Positions 1 through 9,068 of a stretch of DNA of 64,000 bases are shown here, in pieces. Each line of letters starts with the position of its first letter. The first letter of the stretch is position 1. The DNA lies in the NCBI GenBank assembly GCA_023356535.1, contig JAKQYF010000001.1, positions 1 through 64,000 of the forward strand. Direction: 5' to 3'. This DNA is from Trichodesmium sp. MAG_R03 (GTDB lineage: Bacteria; Cyanobacteriota; Cyanobacteriia; Cyanobacteriales; Microcoleaceae). Under the pieces are notes generated by a model. The model was not told where the DNA came from. It searched no databases and saw only the letters and a program-made list of their open reading frames with translations. Made by a program: the position numbers and the translations under genes.

Positions 1-1
1 T

Positions 2-103
2 GTTGCCCAGAGATTAGTGGAAATGGGTGTACCTAGTTCAGATATAGTTATAGGTTTTCATTCTGCTTTTAAGCGTCAATTTACTCCTTATGGTAATGGA
101 TAA
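2..103 (+). CDS. XisI-like protein, C-terminal end (partial)
   Basis: Only the last 33 codons are in the window; the frame is open from base 2 to a TAA at 101-103. The stretch VEMGVPSSDIVIGFHSAFKR closely resembles the conserved C-terminus of the XisI family (fdxN-element excision controlling factor), which ends with a 'SDIVLGFH..-KRxxT' block. In cyanobacteria XisI is usually encoded just after XisH, a PD-(D/E)XK-type protein. The pair was first linked to excision of the fdxN element in heterocyst formers, but it is scattered widely in genomes without that element. The upstream partner would lie outside the window, so its presence cannot be judged. Confidence 0.6.
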   Translation, partial: VAQRLVEMGVPSSDIVIGFHSAFKRQFTPYGNG

Positions 104-260
104 AAATATTCACAGGACTTAGGAGTGGAGATTTATTAACTTCCAGATTTTCTGCACAGGAGCACTTCAGTGCGGTGTTCCTAGCTAATATTTATGGATC
201 ATATTTTATCCTCATTCCTTAGGAAATTTCAAGGTTCCTAATTCAGTAGGAGATACAATC

Positions 261-413
261 ATGCATTTAAAAGTCAAAAGCCAAACCCTAACCTTTAAGG
301 CTATTACCATGACATCTTCAGTACCTAAAACCTTAAATTATCACTTGCCACCATTAGAAAATGGCGATCGCCTAACCAGAGCAGAATTCGAGGGAAGCGC
401 TCATGATGGTTAG
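261..413 (+). pseudogene. Uma2-family nuclease remnant (N-terminal end only)
   Basis: A 50-codon open frame contains LPPLENGDRLTRAEFE, which matches the usual N-terminus of the cyanobacterial Uma2 (DUF820) PD-(D/E)XK proteins. These proteins are normally about 190-210 residues. Here the frame stops at TAG 411-413, right after the first conserved block, so the catalytic core is missing. A second in-frame ATG at 309 is where full-length homologues would normally begin. I read this as a decayed fragment and not as a functional small protein. Confidence 0.55.
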
Positions 414-496
414 GACTAAAAGAATATCAACTCAGAGATAGATGAAGTCTAGAACGCCATTTTCTCTTGGTCTTTTGTGCTTATACTTTTATCCAG

Positions 497-673
497 TGGG
501 AGAGGTTAACAGGAGGATTACAAAGGCAATGGACGAACAAACCTTTAAAGACTTTTACTGAAGCTTTGGAAGCTTTTCCTACAGCGATGTCTTTCCGTTT
601 TTTATATTAGTTGACTGAAAACATGAACATATTTGCCTCCTATAAAGAGGGTTTAGGCTATATTTGGGTTTAA
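497..673 (+). pseudogene. possible transposase C-terminal remnant
   Basis: One frame of 59 codons reads through a single internal TAG and ends at TAA 671-673. It contains QRQWTNKPLKTFTEALEAF followed by an MSFRF block, and ends in a NMNIFASYKEGLGYIWV-like tail. This looks like the C-terminus of a DDE transposase, but I cannot name the IS family with certainty. No inverted repeats or upstream coding part are visible. The adjacent Uma2 and XisI fragments suggest that the whole first kilobase is a graveyard of accessory genes. Confidence 0.3.
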
Positions 674-904
674 AAATTGTGTAAGTCCCATTAGAAGTTT
701 TGCAAACTGGAATTAAATCAAGGCAATAGTAGGAGATCTAATCTTCCAATTACCCCTCCAAGGTCGGGGTTAGAGATAAGTAATATCATGTTCGTCTGAA
801 TACTTATACTTTGGTGGATGTTGGCAGAGGGTATAAAGCATAAAGCATAAAGCAGAAAGGTTTCTTCCAATTGTGACTTAAATTTATACGCAAACAATGC
901 TACC

Positions 905-990
905 GGACATAATATAAATTCCCTTTTTCTCCCTAGGGACGTTCCATGGAACGTCCCTACTATTCTTGAAAAAGACTTTTTCAGCAAGGG
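905..990. repeat. partial copy of TIR-type MITE end with nested palindrome
   Basis: The end sequence GAAAAAGACTTTTTCAGCAAG matches one end of the repeat family seen complete at 8237-8587, 8590-8868 and 51123-51428. Next to it is a near-perfect palindrome around 935-962 whose arms read TAGGGACGTTCC and GGAACGTCCCTA. The opposite terminal repeat is not recognisable here, so this is a truncated or decayed copy lying just downstream of aspS. The stretch 674-904 holds no gene that I recognise. Confidence 0.6.
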
Positions 991-1023
991 GGTGGGTCCC
1001 TGCTCCTTATACTGTAAGTCTGA

Positions 1024-2811
1024 CTAAGACTTCGGCTTATAAACAGAACTAACATGCAATTCTTTCAACTGCTTTTTATCAACCTCAGAGGGTGCATTTG
1101 CCAACAAACACTTTGCCTGTTGAGTCTTCGGAAATGCAATTACATCCCGAATAGACTCCTCAACTGCTAACAACATCACTAACCGATCCAAACCATAAGC
1201 AATACCACCGTGGGGAGGAGTACCATATTCAAACGCTTCTAATAAAAAGCCAAACTTATTATGAGCTTCCTCATCAGATAAACCGATCGCTTCAAATACC
1301 TTTTCCTGCACATCCCGTTGATATATACGCACACTACCACCACCAACTTCATAACCATTAAACACTAAATCATAAGCTTGGGCTCGTGCAGTCTTCAGAT
1401 CATTAATATCATCTGGGTGAGGTGCAGTAAAGGGATGGTGCAAAGCTTCCAAACGTTTTTCCTCCTCATTCCATTTAAACATGGGGAAGTCTGTCACCCA
1501 CAATAGACTAATTTTATCCTGATCAATTAGTCCTAACTGTTCCCCCACAACTAACCGAAGCCGGTCTAAGGTTTTGTTAACAGTATTTGCATCATCCGCA
1601 GCAAATAACAACAAATGACCAGGTTGAGCATTAGTACGTTTCAGTAATTCCTGTTTTTGCTCATCGGTGAGGTTGTCCTTGATAGCTCCAATAGTATCTA
1701 TCTTACCTCCCTCTTTGAGGCGAACATAAGCTAGGCCTTTTGCTCCTGCTTCACCCGCTTCTTTAAACAAGTCCCCACCAGGTTTAATTCTAACGTTGGA
1801 GATAGTATCGTTACCTCCAGGAATAGGCAACACTTTCACGATCCCACCTTTAGCAATGGCACCGGAAAACACTTTAAAACCAGAATCTTTCACCAAGTCA
1901 GAGACATCCACCAATTCTAAACCAAACCGAATATCAGGCTGATCACTACCATAACGTTCCATCGCTTCCGCATAAGTCAGTCGAGGAAATGGTAAAGGTA
2001 AATCTATACCTTTTACTTTCTGAAAAATGTAAGCTACCAACCGCTCATTTAATTGAAGAATTTCCTCCTCAGACATGAAACTCATTTCCATATCTAACTG
2101 AGTAAATTCCGGTTGTCTATCCGCTCGCAAATCTTCATCCCGGAAACAACGGGCGATTTGATAATAACGGTCAAAACCAGAAATCATTAATATTTGCTTG
2201 AAAAGTTGGGGAGACTGGGGTAGAGCAAACCATTCTCCAGGATGAACGCGACTGGGAACTAGATAATCTCTCGCTCCTTCTGGAGTAGAACGGGTAAGCA
2301 TAGGGGTTTCAATTTCCACAAAATTTTGTTCGTCTTCCAGAAAACGACGTATCGTTTTGATGACTTCATGGCGCAATAACAAGTTACGAGTCATACGCTC
2401 CCTTCTCAAGTCTAAATACCGATATTTTAGTCGTAACTCTTCCCGTACCGTTTCTGTGTCAGCAGTGGAAACTTGAAATGGTAGTTGTTTACCCAAACCA
2501 TTCAACAGTTGAAGATCATCAGCGTAAATTTCGATTTCCCCAGTAGGAAGTTTGGGGTTAAGAGAATCTGCAGGGCGACGACTGACTCGACCTGTGATTT
2601 GTACAACATATTCATTCCGAATATCCCCTGCTATTTGATAGGAGTTTGGTGTGCGCTCTGGATCGCTGACTATTTGGACAATGCCAGAGCGATCGCGCAA
2701 ATCTAAAAAAATTACCCCCCCATGATCCCGACGGCGGTCTACCCATCCACAAAGATTCACAGTTTCTTCAATATTATTACTATTTATCTGGCCACAATAA
2801 TGGGTTCGCAT
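1024..2811 (-). CDS. aspS: aspartyl-tRNA synthetase
   Basis: This class II aminoacyl-tRNA synthetase charges tRNA-Asp in the cytoplasm. The 595-residue length is normal for the bacterial type. An OB-fold anticodon-binding domain spans about residues 1-105. Motif 1 lies near 160-172 ([10 protein letters not shown]) and motif 2 at 223-240 ([18 protein letters not shown]). The bacterial GAD insertion covers roughly 290-410, and motif 3 with its ATP-binding arginine is at about 538-552 (GLDRLVMLL). The ATG start gives the canonical MRTHYCG beginning. I cannot tell from sequence alone whether it is discriminating or also charges tRNA-Asn. The gene stands alone, flanked by repeat-filled spacers. 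Confidence 0.97.
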   Translation of the reverse strand: MRTHYCGQINSNNIEETVNLCGWVDRRRDHGGVIFLDLRDRSGIVQIVSDPERTPNSYQIAGDIRNEYVVQITGRVSRRPADSLNPKLPTGEIEIYADDLQLLNGLGKQLPFQVSTADTETVREELRLKYRYLDLRRERMTRNLLLRHEVIKTIRRFLEDEQNFVEIETPMLTRSTPEGARDYLVPSRVHPGEWFALPQSPQLFKQILMISGFDRYYQIARCFRDEDLRADRQPEFTQLDMEMSFMSEEEILQLNERLVAYIFQKVKGIDLPLPFPRLTYAEAMERYGSDQPDIRFGLELVDVSDLVKDSGFKVFSGAIAKGGIVKVLPIPGGNDTISNVRIKPGGDLFKEAGEAGAKGLAYVRLKEGGKIDTIGAIKDNLTDEQKQELLKRTNAQPGHLLLFAADDANTVNKTLDRLRLVVGEQLGLIDQDKISLLWVTDFPMFKWNEEEKRLEALHHPFTAPHPDDINDLKTARAQAYDLVFNGYEVGGGSVRIYQRDVQEKVFEAIGLSDEEAHNKFGFLLEAFEYGTPPHGGIAYGLDRLVMLLAVEESIRDVIAFPKTQQAKCLLANAPSEVDKKQLKELHVSSVYKPKS

Positions 2812-2850
2812 AATTATCTAAATTACAAATTTAGCTAAAGAAAAAGTTAT

Positions 2851-2942
2851 CAGGACTTACGCAGAAGCACTATATCTAGTAGGGGTTAACGGCCGTTAAC
2901 CCCTACAGATGGTGTATATTTTCATATTTTGCGTAAGTCCTG
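2851..2942. repeat. R2 repeat (GGACTTACGCA inverted-repeat family) with nested perfect palindrome
   Basis: The outer ends are CAGGACTTACGCA and its complement TGCGTAAGTCCTG, forming a 92-bp inverted-repeat unit. A perfect 28-bp palindrome occupies 2879-2906, with arm GTAGGGGTTAACGG. Related units with the same ends are at 10131-10219, 49043-49148, 60375-60463 and 61178-61282, and more diverged ones at about 2956-3056, 3222-3353, 8003-8120 and 11270-11352. The shared ends and differing middles look like a small non-autonomous mobile repeat. Confidence 0.75.
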
Positions 2943-2955
2943 ATTATATCATTAT

Positions 2956-3353
2956 TAGGACTTACACAAGTGGGCACTCTGTTTCCAGGATAAATCTTTA
3001 TTTTTAACAATAGACATTTATGAAAAAATTATGAAAAAACCGAATTTCTGGATTTACCATAATCTAAAAACTTTTTGGGGAAGGGTGGAGCGATCGCTGT
3101 TCTTCTTTGCTCTTTGCTTACCACAAAATTGTCAGTATGTCAAACAGCTGAACTGAGGTATTTTACCTTAAGCGATCGCTCCCCTGTCTGCTCAAATCGC
3201 AGTAATGAATTTTAGTAGAACAGGACTTACGCAAAGGCTCTATATATAATACCTTGGTGCGTTACGAAGCGCGCAATTCAAGTCGCGAAGCGTTCGCTCC
3301 GCTTGGCGTCAGCAAAACACACCCTACCAATAGCGTTCATGGGCAAGTCCTAT
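2956..3353. repeat. two further R2-type repeat units in the aspS-antiporter spacer
   Basis: One unit starts at 2956 with TAGGACTTAC and carries an 'ATAGACATTTATGAAAAAA' segment also found near 11300 and 49100. The second runs from about 3222 (CAGGACTTACGC) to 3353 (GGCAAGTCCTA). Its inner part (GCGTCAGCAAAACACACCC) recurs inverted at 8003-8120. HIP1 octamers lie at about 3091 and 3173. No gene is visible between aspS and the antiporter. Confidence 0.6.
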
Positions 3354-3492
3354 AGAAATTAAACCGTACTACCTGCTACCTGAAGCCTGAAACCTGAAAC
3401 CTATTACCTACTAAATTTTTAGCCATCTCGTCACCCCTTCAGATATAATACATTTTTAGTTTATCCTTCTTTCTTCTTGCATCTTCCCTCTT

Positions 3493-5127
3493 ATGTTAGA
3501 AAGTATTATTTTGATATTATTAATAGGCTTTTTTGTAGGTGAAATTGCCTTTAGGTTAAAAGCACCTCCACTGGTAGGAATGATATTAGTGGGAATATTA
3601 TTAGGTCCCCAAATTAGCAATACCATCGACTCTAGCATTTTGCAAGCTGCCGACTCCCTGCGCACCCTCGCTGTCACAATAATTTTGATGAAAGCAGGGT
3701 TAGGCTTAGATCGAGAAAAATTAGTACAACAAGGTAGTGTTGCACTACGGTTAGGTTTTCTCCCGGCAACCTGTGAAACTATTGTTATCGCCCTAGCAGC
3801 TATGTGGTTACTTAATTTTGACTTTGCCACTGGGTTGTTATTAGGTTGTATCATCGGTGCCGAGTCTCCTGCAGTTATTGTTCCTGGAATGTTGCGGCTC
3901 AAAAGTTTGGGTTGGGGCGTGACTAAAGGTATTCCTGATGCAATTTTGACTGGTAGTGCTTTGTCAGATGTTTTACTGTTGTTAGTTTTTAGTTTACTGC
4001 TAGCATTCTTATCTCAGGGAACAACTACTAGCATAACTTTACCTGGTGGCATCACTCTCAACGCATTACAAATATTACCGTTTCAGGTCACTCTGCAAAT
4101 TATTTTGGGAGCGATCGCTGGGTTGCTGATGGCGCGAATATTAGTATTATTATTAGTTCAACAAAATTGGACTCAAAATTCTACCCAAGATACTTTAGTT
4201 GCAGGAAGCCTGACCCTCTTATTAGTAGTCTTAGCAGAAAAATTCCCCATATTCTCTGGTTATTTGGCAGTCATGGCAACAGGATTTTTTGTCATCGAAT
4301 TTGATGCTCCCCTGGGGCGACGGTTAAGAAATGGTTTTGAGACTTTGTGGGTAGTGGCGCAAATAATTTTGTTTGTCTTGCTCGGTGCTAGTATCCCGTT
4401 GGAAGTCCTAGAAAATGTCTTATTCATGGGGTTGTTAATTTTAGCTGTGGGTACTTTGGTCGGGCGGATGCTTGGTTGGTATCTCTCGACTTTGGGCAGT
4501 AATTGGAATTGGCAAGAACGTCTATTTTTGCTCCCCGGAAATTCTGCCAAAGCAACTGTACAAGCTGCTATTGGGGCTATTCCTCTAGCAGCAGGTATTG
4601 AGGGAGGGGAAACAATTTTAGCGATCGCTGCCTTATCCATATTAGTCACAGCACCTTTAGGAGCTTGGGCCATACCTACCTTGGCACCAAAACTCTTAGA
4701 AAAAGGAGAAGTCGATCCCACAAAAGTAGCGATCGCTCGTCCTATTATTTTATTAGCTGCCGTTGATACTTCCCCCCTTGCTGTTGATGTATTATTAAAA
4801 GTTGCAGAGTTGGCGAGGCGTTGTGATGGGGAAGTTGTGGTCTTGCACGTTATTCAGTTTGAAGATCGGGAAAGTATTGAGCGACTACGACAGCAAACAA
4901 GACAACTGTTGGCAGATATTCGATATCGGTTTGTCATTGTTGTGGGTGTGGTATCGGAAGAAATAGTTTCAGTTGCACGAGAGTATGGAGTGGCAGAAAT
5001 TGTCATGGGGAAAAGGGGGCATCGTTTATGGGATAATATGTTAGTTGGGTCAGTTTCTCAAGCAGTTTTGGAAAGAAGTTTAATTCCTGTAGTGGTAGTT
5101 GAAAAAATCAAAGGCAGACACGGCTGA
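3493..5127 (+). CDS. cation:proton antiporter with C-terminal UspA domain
   Basis: This inner-membrane transporter of the CPA type (Na+/H+ or K+/H+ exchange) has 544 residues. The first ~400 residues are almost entirely hydrophobic helices, with the family-typical opening GEIAFRLKAPPLVGMILVG. From about residue 415 a soluble domain follows (RPIILLAAVDTS ... EIVMGKRGHRLWDNMLVGS ... PVVVVE), which is a universal-stress-protein fold with its nucleotide-binding GxxGxR/GS loop. The UspA tail suggests gating by adenine nucleotide or stress state, which is inference. The ATG at 3493 has no clear ribosome-binding site. The gene has no operon partner. Confidence 0.9.
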   Translation: MLESIILILLIGFFVGEIAFRLKAPPLVGMILVGILLGPQISNTIDSSILQAADSLRTLAVTIILMKAGLGLDREKLVQQGSVALRLGFLPATCETIVIALAAMWLLNFDFATGLLLGCIIGAESPAVIVPGMLRLKSLGWGVTKGIPDAILTGSALSDVLLLLVFSLLLAFLSQGTTTSITLPGGITLNALQILPFQVTLQIILGAIAGLLMARILVLLLVQQNWTQNSTQDTLVAGSLTLLLVVLAEKFPIFSGYLAVMATGFFVIEFDAPLGRRLRNGFETLWVVAQIILFVLLGASIPLEVLENVLFMGLLILAVGTLVGRMLGWYLSTLGSNWNWQERLFLLPGNSAKATVQAAIGAIPLAAGIEGGETILAIAALSILVTAPLGAWAIPTLAPKLLEKGEVDPTKVAIARPIILLAAVDTSPLAVDVLLKVAELARRCDGEVVVLHVIQFEDRESIERLRQQTRQLLADIRYRFVIVVGVVSEEIVSVAREYGVAEIVMGKRGHRLWDNMLVGSVSQAVLERSLIPVVVVEKIKGRHG

Positions 5128-5213
5128 CATAAAGAAATCAACCCACATTCCTCACGACAAAATGTAGTACATAAAGAGGGGAAAACTTGAGTAAAGTTGC
5201 AAGTTTCTCAGAC

Positions 5214-6635
5214 TTAAATATCTAATAATCCGTATTTTTTTTGGATGTTTAATAATTTTACCCTAGCTTCTCCAGCATTGTCTGCTAAATCAGCAAATTC
5301 TAAGAAGCGTTTTAACTCCTTTCTCAGTAAATTGCGTTCTACTTCTAAACTACTTCTACCCATATCTGGAGGCAAAACAATCATATCAAATAAAGTTGCC
5401 CTTTCCTTACTAGGATGGGGGCGTAAAATTCTGCCTCTTCTCTGAATAAATTGTCGGGGGTTTTGACTACTTGCCAAAATAACTGCATTTTTAATTGCTG
5501 GTATATCTACCCCTTCATCTAAACAATGAATTGCTACTAAACCTTGCAATTCTCCACTTTCAAATTGTTTTCTTAACTTCTCTCTTTTTTTAATGGGAGT
5601 TTCAGCAGTATAAGTATTAACACGATAACCTAATTCTGAACCTAAAATCTTTACCACTGCTTCCATTTGTCGTAAATCTGAAATATTTTCTGTTTCTACA
5701 AATCCATCTCCACAATAAAATAAAGTATGAGTTGTTTGTAAACGATTTGCCATTAAATTTTTTAATGTTGTTAATTTATTTTTTGCTGAAGCAATTAATC
5801 GAGAACGCTGTCTTAATAAAGCTGTTAAATCTTCTTGATCTATTTCTACATTCTCTTTTTCTGATAACAATAATGCCCAACCAATTTTAGAGGTTAGTTT
5901 GACATAATTTCGACTTTCCTTCTCTGTCAATTCTACTAAAATTGGATAATAAATATAACGAGCTAAAGCACCTTGTTGAATGGCATGAGCTAAAGTTAGT
6001 TCCGGTTGCAATATTTGACCAAAATAATCTAAAATTGCTGTAGTTCCTTGGTCGTCAAAATATCTTTCTGGAGTGGCAGATAGCCCAAGTCTTAAGCCAA
6101 TATTTTTTGGTAAACTTTTCTCTGATTTTGGGGAACCTAAATGATGAGCTTCATCCCCAATAATCAAAGTTTTTTCAGGAAAATATTTAAGTTGAGATTG
6201 AAAACTATCTGAGATAAAAGTAGAGTTAGTAGTAATAATAGAAATAAATTTTAGATGACCAGAATGAATATTATAAAGTGTAGTAGAAAGTTGATTTTGC
6301 CAAGTATGTACATTCTCAAAGGCCAGAATTGGTTGGAGAGCAAATTTTTTACATTCTTTTCCCCATTGAGTTACTAAATGACGATAAGGACAAACTACAA
6401 TTAATACTTGTAAGCTAATTTTTTGATAAAGTTGAGTAGCGATCGCTAAAGCAGTTATTGTTTTACCAGTACCAGTTGCCATTTTTAAAATTCCCCTACC
6501 TCGATTAGCAAACCAATTATTAACAGCTTGTTGCTGATAAGGTCGTAGTTTTAAATGAGATGGCATTCTTGGAATTCCTAAATTTTCTACTAAAATATTC
6601 ACTTTTGCTACTTTCAGATACACTACTTTTTTCAC
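5214..6635 (-). CDS. DEAD/DEAH-box helicase (SSL2/type III restriction helicase-like)
   Basis: This is a 473-residue SF2 helicase. Walker A is MATGTGKT at 52-59, the DEAH box (GDEAHHLGSP) is at 161-164, motif III (LSATPE) at about 186-188, and motif VI (QFIQRRGRILRPH) near residue 400. The N-terminal LRPYQQQAV is the Q-motif-like entry typical of SSL2/RAD25-type and restriction-associated helicases. There is no nuclease, methylase or other accessory domain and no defence partner gene next to it. The first start is a GTG at 6633-6635; an ATG 23 codons in (MPSHLKLRPYQ) is an equally credible start. The target (DNA or RNA) cannot be inferred. Confidence 0.85.
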   Translation of the reverse strand: MKKVVYLKVAKVNILVENLGIPRMPSHLKLRPYQQQAVNNWFANRGRGILKMATGTGKTITALAIATQLYQKISLQVLIVVCPYRHLVTQWGKECKKFALQPILAFENVHTWQNQLSTTLYNIHSGHLKFISIITTNSTFISDSFQSQLKYFPEKTLIIGDEAHHLGSPKSEKSLPKNIGLRLGLSATPERYFDDQGTTAILDYFGQILQPELTLAHAIQQGALARYIYYPILVELTEKESRNYVKLTSKIGWALLLSEKENVEIDQEDLTALLRQRSRLIASAKNKLTTLKNLMANRLQTTHTLFYCGDGFVETENISDLRQMEAVVKILGSELGYRVNTYTAETPIKKREKLRKQFESGELQGLVAIHCLDEGVDIPAIKNAVILASSQNPRQFIQRRGRILRPHPSKERATLFDMIVLPPDMGRSSLEVERNLLRKELKRFLEFADLADNAGEARVKLLNIQKKYGLLDI

Positions 6636-7054
6636 CTACTTTATGACAATTTTTGATCTCCAAATCCCATTTTCATGTTGGTTTGAAGACTAAACTCCTA
6701 CGATAAAATATTATAATACCTTTTCTCGAAAACTTTTCTACATTTTCTTAAGTCGGGGATTCAATCCTAACCCCAACCGTAGATAAAAAATAGGGGTAGG
6801 AAGCTTACATGCAAGGGACCTAGGTCGAGGGGGATAAGTAAACATAAGAATAATTAACATTAACTTAGATAAAGATAGCAAAAATGTTTTCCCTTTGTGT
6901 TAATTATTTCATACCTGTTCTTTATATTCTTTATGCCTTCTGTCTCCTGTTTTAAAGTAATCCGTTTATCTCACAAATAAGATAGGATTGCTATGGAAAT
7001 GTTTACCTTTATTTATAAAGTTCTTTATTTAAAATTTATCAACCAGAAATAAAC
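6636..7054. other. intergenic spacer between helicase and sugar kinase
   Basis: About 420 bases with no open frame I believe in. At about 6974-6999 lies the sequence ATAGGATTGCTATGG. Its core recurs upstream of the 651-residue protein (13577-13598), upstream of fetB (19475-19503, opposite strand) and at 31560-31588. It could be part of a promoter or the edge of a dispersed repeat. Confidence 0.4.
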
Positions 7055-7915
7055 ATGACTAATACTGGACTATTTGTCGGATTAATTACCTTAGATTTAG
7101 TTTATCTCACAGGAACTTATCCTGATAAAAATCAAAAAGTTGTTGCTACTAATTATGCTGTTACTGCTGGAGGTCCTGCCACAAATGCAGCGGTAACGTT
7201 TAGCTACTTTAATAATCAAACAACTCTTCTCTGTGGGTTAGGAAATAATCCGATAACTCATCTAATTAAGGCTGATTTAGAAAAGCATAATGTCACAATA
7301 CAAGACTTAGATAAAAATCGTTCCGAACCACCACCAGTTTCATCAATTATTACTACTCAAGATACAGGCGATCGCGCTGTTATTTCTATCAATGCTACTA
7401 AGTCTCAAATCTCAAAAGAATTGATTAACCCAGAAATAATTCACGACATTGATATTGTCTTAATTGACGGCCATCAAATAGCAGCAAGTCTAGAAATTGC
7501 TCAACTTGCTAAGTTAAAAAATATTCCTATTATTATAGATGGAGGTAGTTGGAAACCAGGGCTTGAGGCAATTTTACCTTTTGTAGATTATGCTATTTGT
7601 TCCGCTAATTTTTATCCTCCTAACTGTGAAAGTCAAAAGGAAGTTTTTGCCTATTTAGCAAATCAAAATATTCCACATATTGCCATAACCCAAGGAGAAA
7701 AACCTATCAAATATTTGAGTCAAGGTAAGTTTGGTAATGTAGAAGTTCCGAAAGTTAATGCTGTTGATACTTTAGGTGCTGGTGATATTTTTCATGGAGC
7801 ATTTTGTCACTATATTTTTAATAGGGAATTTACAGAAGCTTTGGCAAATGCTGCTAATATTGCTGCTCATTCTTGTCAATATTTCGGAACTAGGCATTTG
7901 TTTGTAGTAAGGTAA
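7055..7915 (+). CDS. PfkB/ribokinase-family sugar kinase
   Basis: This 286-residue protein of the PfkB family uses ATP to phosphorylate a sugar or nucleoside. The N-terminal signature GGPATNAAVTFSYF lies at 39-52. The C-terminal signature DTLGAGD lies at 238-244, with Asp244 as the predicted catalytic base and the glycines forming the anion hole. The protein is slightly short for the family (usually 290-330). Its C-terminus ends soon after the last helix (AAHSCQYFGTRHLF), as in some cyanobacterial members. The substrate cannot be told from sequence. The gene stands alone. Confidence 0.9.
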   Translation: MTNTGLFVGLITLDLVYLTGTYPDKNQKVVATNYAVTAGGPATNAAVTFSYFNNQTTLLCGLGNNPITHLIKADLEKHNVTIQDLDKNRSEPPPVSSIITTQDTGDRAVISINATKSQISKELINPEIIHDIDIVLIDGHQIAASLEIAQLAKLKNIPIIIDGGSWKPGLEAILPFVDYAICSANFYPPNCESQKEVFAYLANQNIPHIAITQGEKPIKYLSQGKFGNVEVPKVNAVDTLGAGDIFHGAFCHYIFNREFTEALANAANIAAHSCQYFGTRHLFVVR

Positions 7916-8002
7916 GAGCGTTGAAATCAATGGGGTTCTTGCTCTAGAGCGAAACGAAATTCTATCAAGTTTGCACAGCATCTCCAAACTGTCCTACTTT
8001 TA

Positions 8003-8120
8003 ATAGGACTTACCCATGAACACCATTGGTAGGGTGTGTTTTGCTGACGCAAAGCTGTGCTAACGCTTCGCGACATCAAAAATCCTAGGGTAACGCACCA
8101 AGGATCTTTATTTTGTATAG
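8003..8120. repeat. R2-type repeat, inverted relative to the 3222-3353 copy
   Basis: It begins TAGGACTTACCCATGAAC and continues with TTGGTAGGGTGTGTTTTGC and a GGTGCGTTA-type segment read on the opposite strand (GTAACGCACCAAGGAT). Each block is the complement of one in 3222-3353. The short open frames that cross it are repeat-derived and not genes. Confidence 0.6.
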
Positions 8121-8236
8121 GAAAAGTATCTATTAATTGTTGTCTTGTAGCAGCTAAGTTGTTAAGCATCTAAACGACGTATTGTAAATACTTCCAAAAT
8201 AGCCAAATCTTTACTATACAATATTTATGTTTTAAT

Positions 8237-8587
8237 TAGGGCTTGCTGATTAAATATTAAAGCATTGATACATAAAGGTTTCAGCATTTTTAGGAGTGAA
8301 AAAAGTGTCTAGTTTTTGCTCCTGAGAGCTGAAAAAGTTAGTATTTTGGGCCCTCCCTAGGCAGAAAAATCAAGGTACAAATATATCCGACTACCTCCTC
8401 TGTCAATTCCCCTCTCCTCTGTAGGGACGTTGTATAACAAAAATGCGTTTTCCTGACGGAATGCTGCGCAAACATGTCCCGTAGCGTTAGCGGAGCTTTG
8501 CGTTAGCAAAACGTCCCTACATCTCTTCCTAGAAGATATTTGGGGCGGGTCCCCTACTCCTGAAAAAGACTTTTTCAGCAAGCCCTA
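8237..8587. repeat. TIR-type MITE, copy A (351 bp)
   Basis: The terminal inverted repeats are TAGGGCTTGCTGA at 8237 and TCAGCAAGCCCTA ending at 8587. The interior shares long stretches with the copies at 8590-8868 and 51123-51428 (for example CAAGGTACAAATATATCC). A central block at about 8419-8519 is bounded by TGTAGGGACGT and ACGTCCCTACA and is longest in this copy. It contains no transposase, so it is presumably mobilised in trans. Confidence 0.8.
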
Positions 8588-8589
8588 AT

Positions 8590-8868
8590 TAGGGTTTGCT
8601 GATTAAATCCAAAAGTATTGACACATAAAGGTTTTAGCATTTTTAGGAGTGAAAAAAGTGTCTAGTTTTTGGTCCTGAGAGCTCAAAAAGTTAGTATTTT
8701 GGGCGTTTCCATGGCAGAAAAATCAAGAGACAAATATATCCTACTACCTCATCTACCAATTCCCCGTTCCTCTGTAGGGACGTTACATGCAGCGTCCCTA
8801 CTTCTCATCCTGGGAGATGTTAGAGGTGGGTTTCCTAATCCTGAAAAAGACTTTTTCAGCAAGCCCTA
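8590..8868. repeat. TIR-type MITE, copy B (279 bp), tandem to copy A
   Basis: It starts TAGGGTTTGCTGA at 8590, two bases after copy A ends, and closes with TCAGCAAGCCCTA at 8868. The central palindromic block is only about 30 bases here (8775-8803, arms TAGGGACGTT and GCGTCCCTA), against about 100 in copy A. The size difference between copies therefore lies mainly in that block. The copy abuts a short coding remnant at 8870. Confidence 0.8.
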
Positions 8869-8869
8869 A

Positions 8870-9004
8870 ATAGTTAACAGCTTACTGACCAAATTTTCTT
8901 TTGATTTTGTAGATCAAGTCTATGAATGTGATATGGATGAGGAAGCACTAGAAATTTGCAAAATACAGTTTTTATTAGAAGGAGCTGTCAAAAATGCTGA
9001 ATAA
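8870..9004 (+). pseudogene. unidentified gene tail adjoining the MITE
   Basis: An open frame of 44 codons with no start codon runs from the edge of MITE copy B to TAA 9002-9004. It contains DQVYECDMDEEALEICK and ends LLEGAVKNAE. Its acidic, helix-like composition looks like genuine protein sequence and not spacer. I do not recognise the family. A plausible reading is the 3' end of a gene whose front was lost when the MITEs arrived. Confidence 0.35.
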
Positions 9005-9068
9005 GTACCAAAACCTATTCAGTTTTCTTAATTAAGTTAAGAGAAAAAATTTAACCTAAAAGGCAAAA

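Noticed and set aside
718..987. 89-codon minus-strand frame near aspS
   Set aside because: Its start is the MITE end and its middle lacks protein-like composition.
5214..6635. Restriction-modification or phage defence island around the DEAD/DEAH helicase
   Set aside because: No methylase, nuclease or other defence gene is adjacent; neighbours are an antiporter and a sugar kinase.
6760..6790. tRNA-like T-arm (GGGGATTCAATCCTAACCCC)
   Set aside because: No acceptor stem, anticodon arm or D arm can be placed upstream; only a chance hairpin.
8357..8869. Short open frames in the MITE copies (for example MLKKSFS...)
   Set aside because: They start from repeat ends (the KKSFS comes from GAAAAAGACTTTTTC) and are not preserved between copies.
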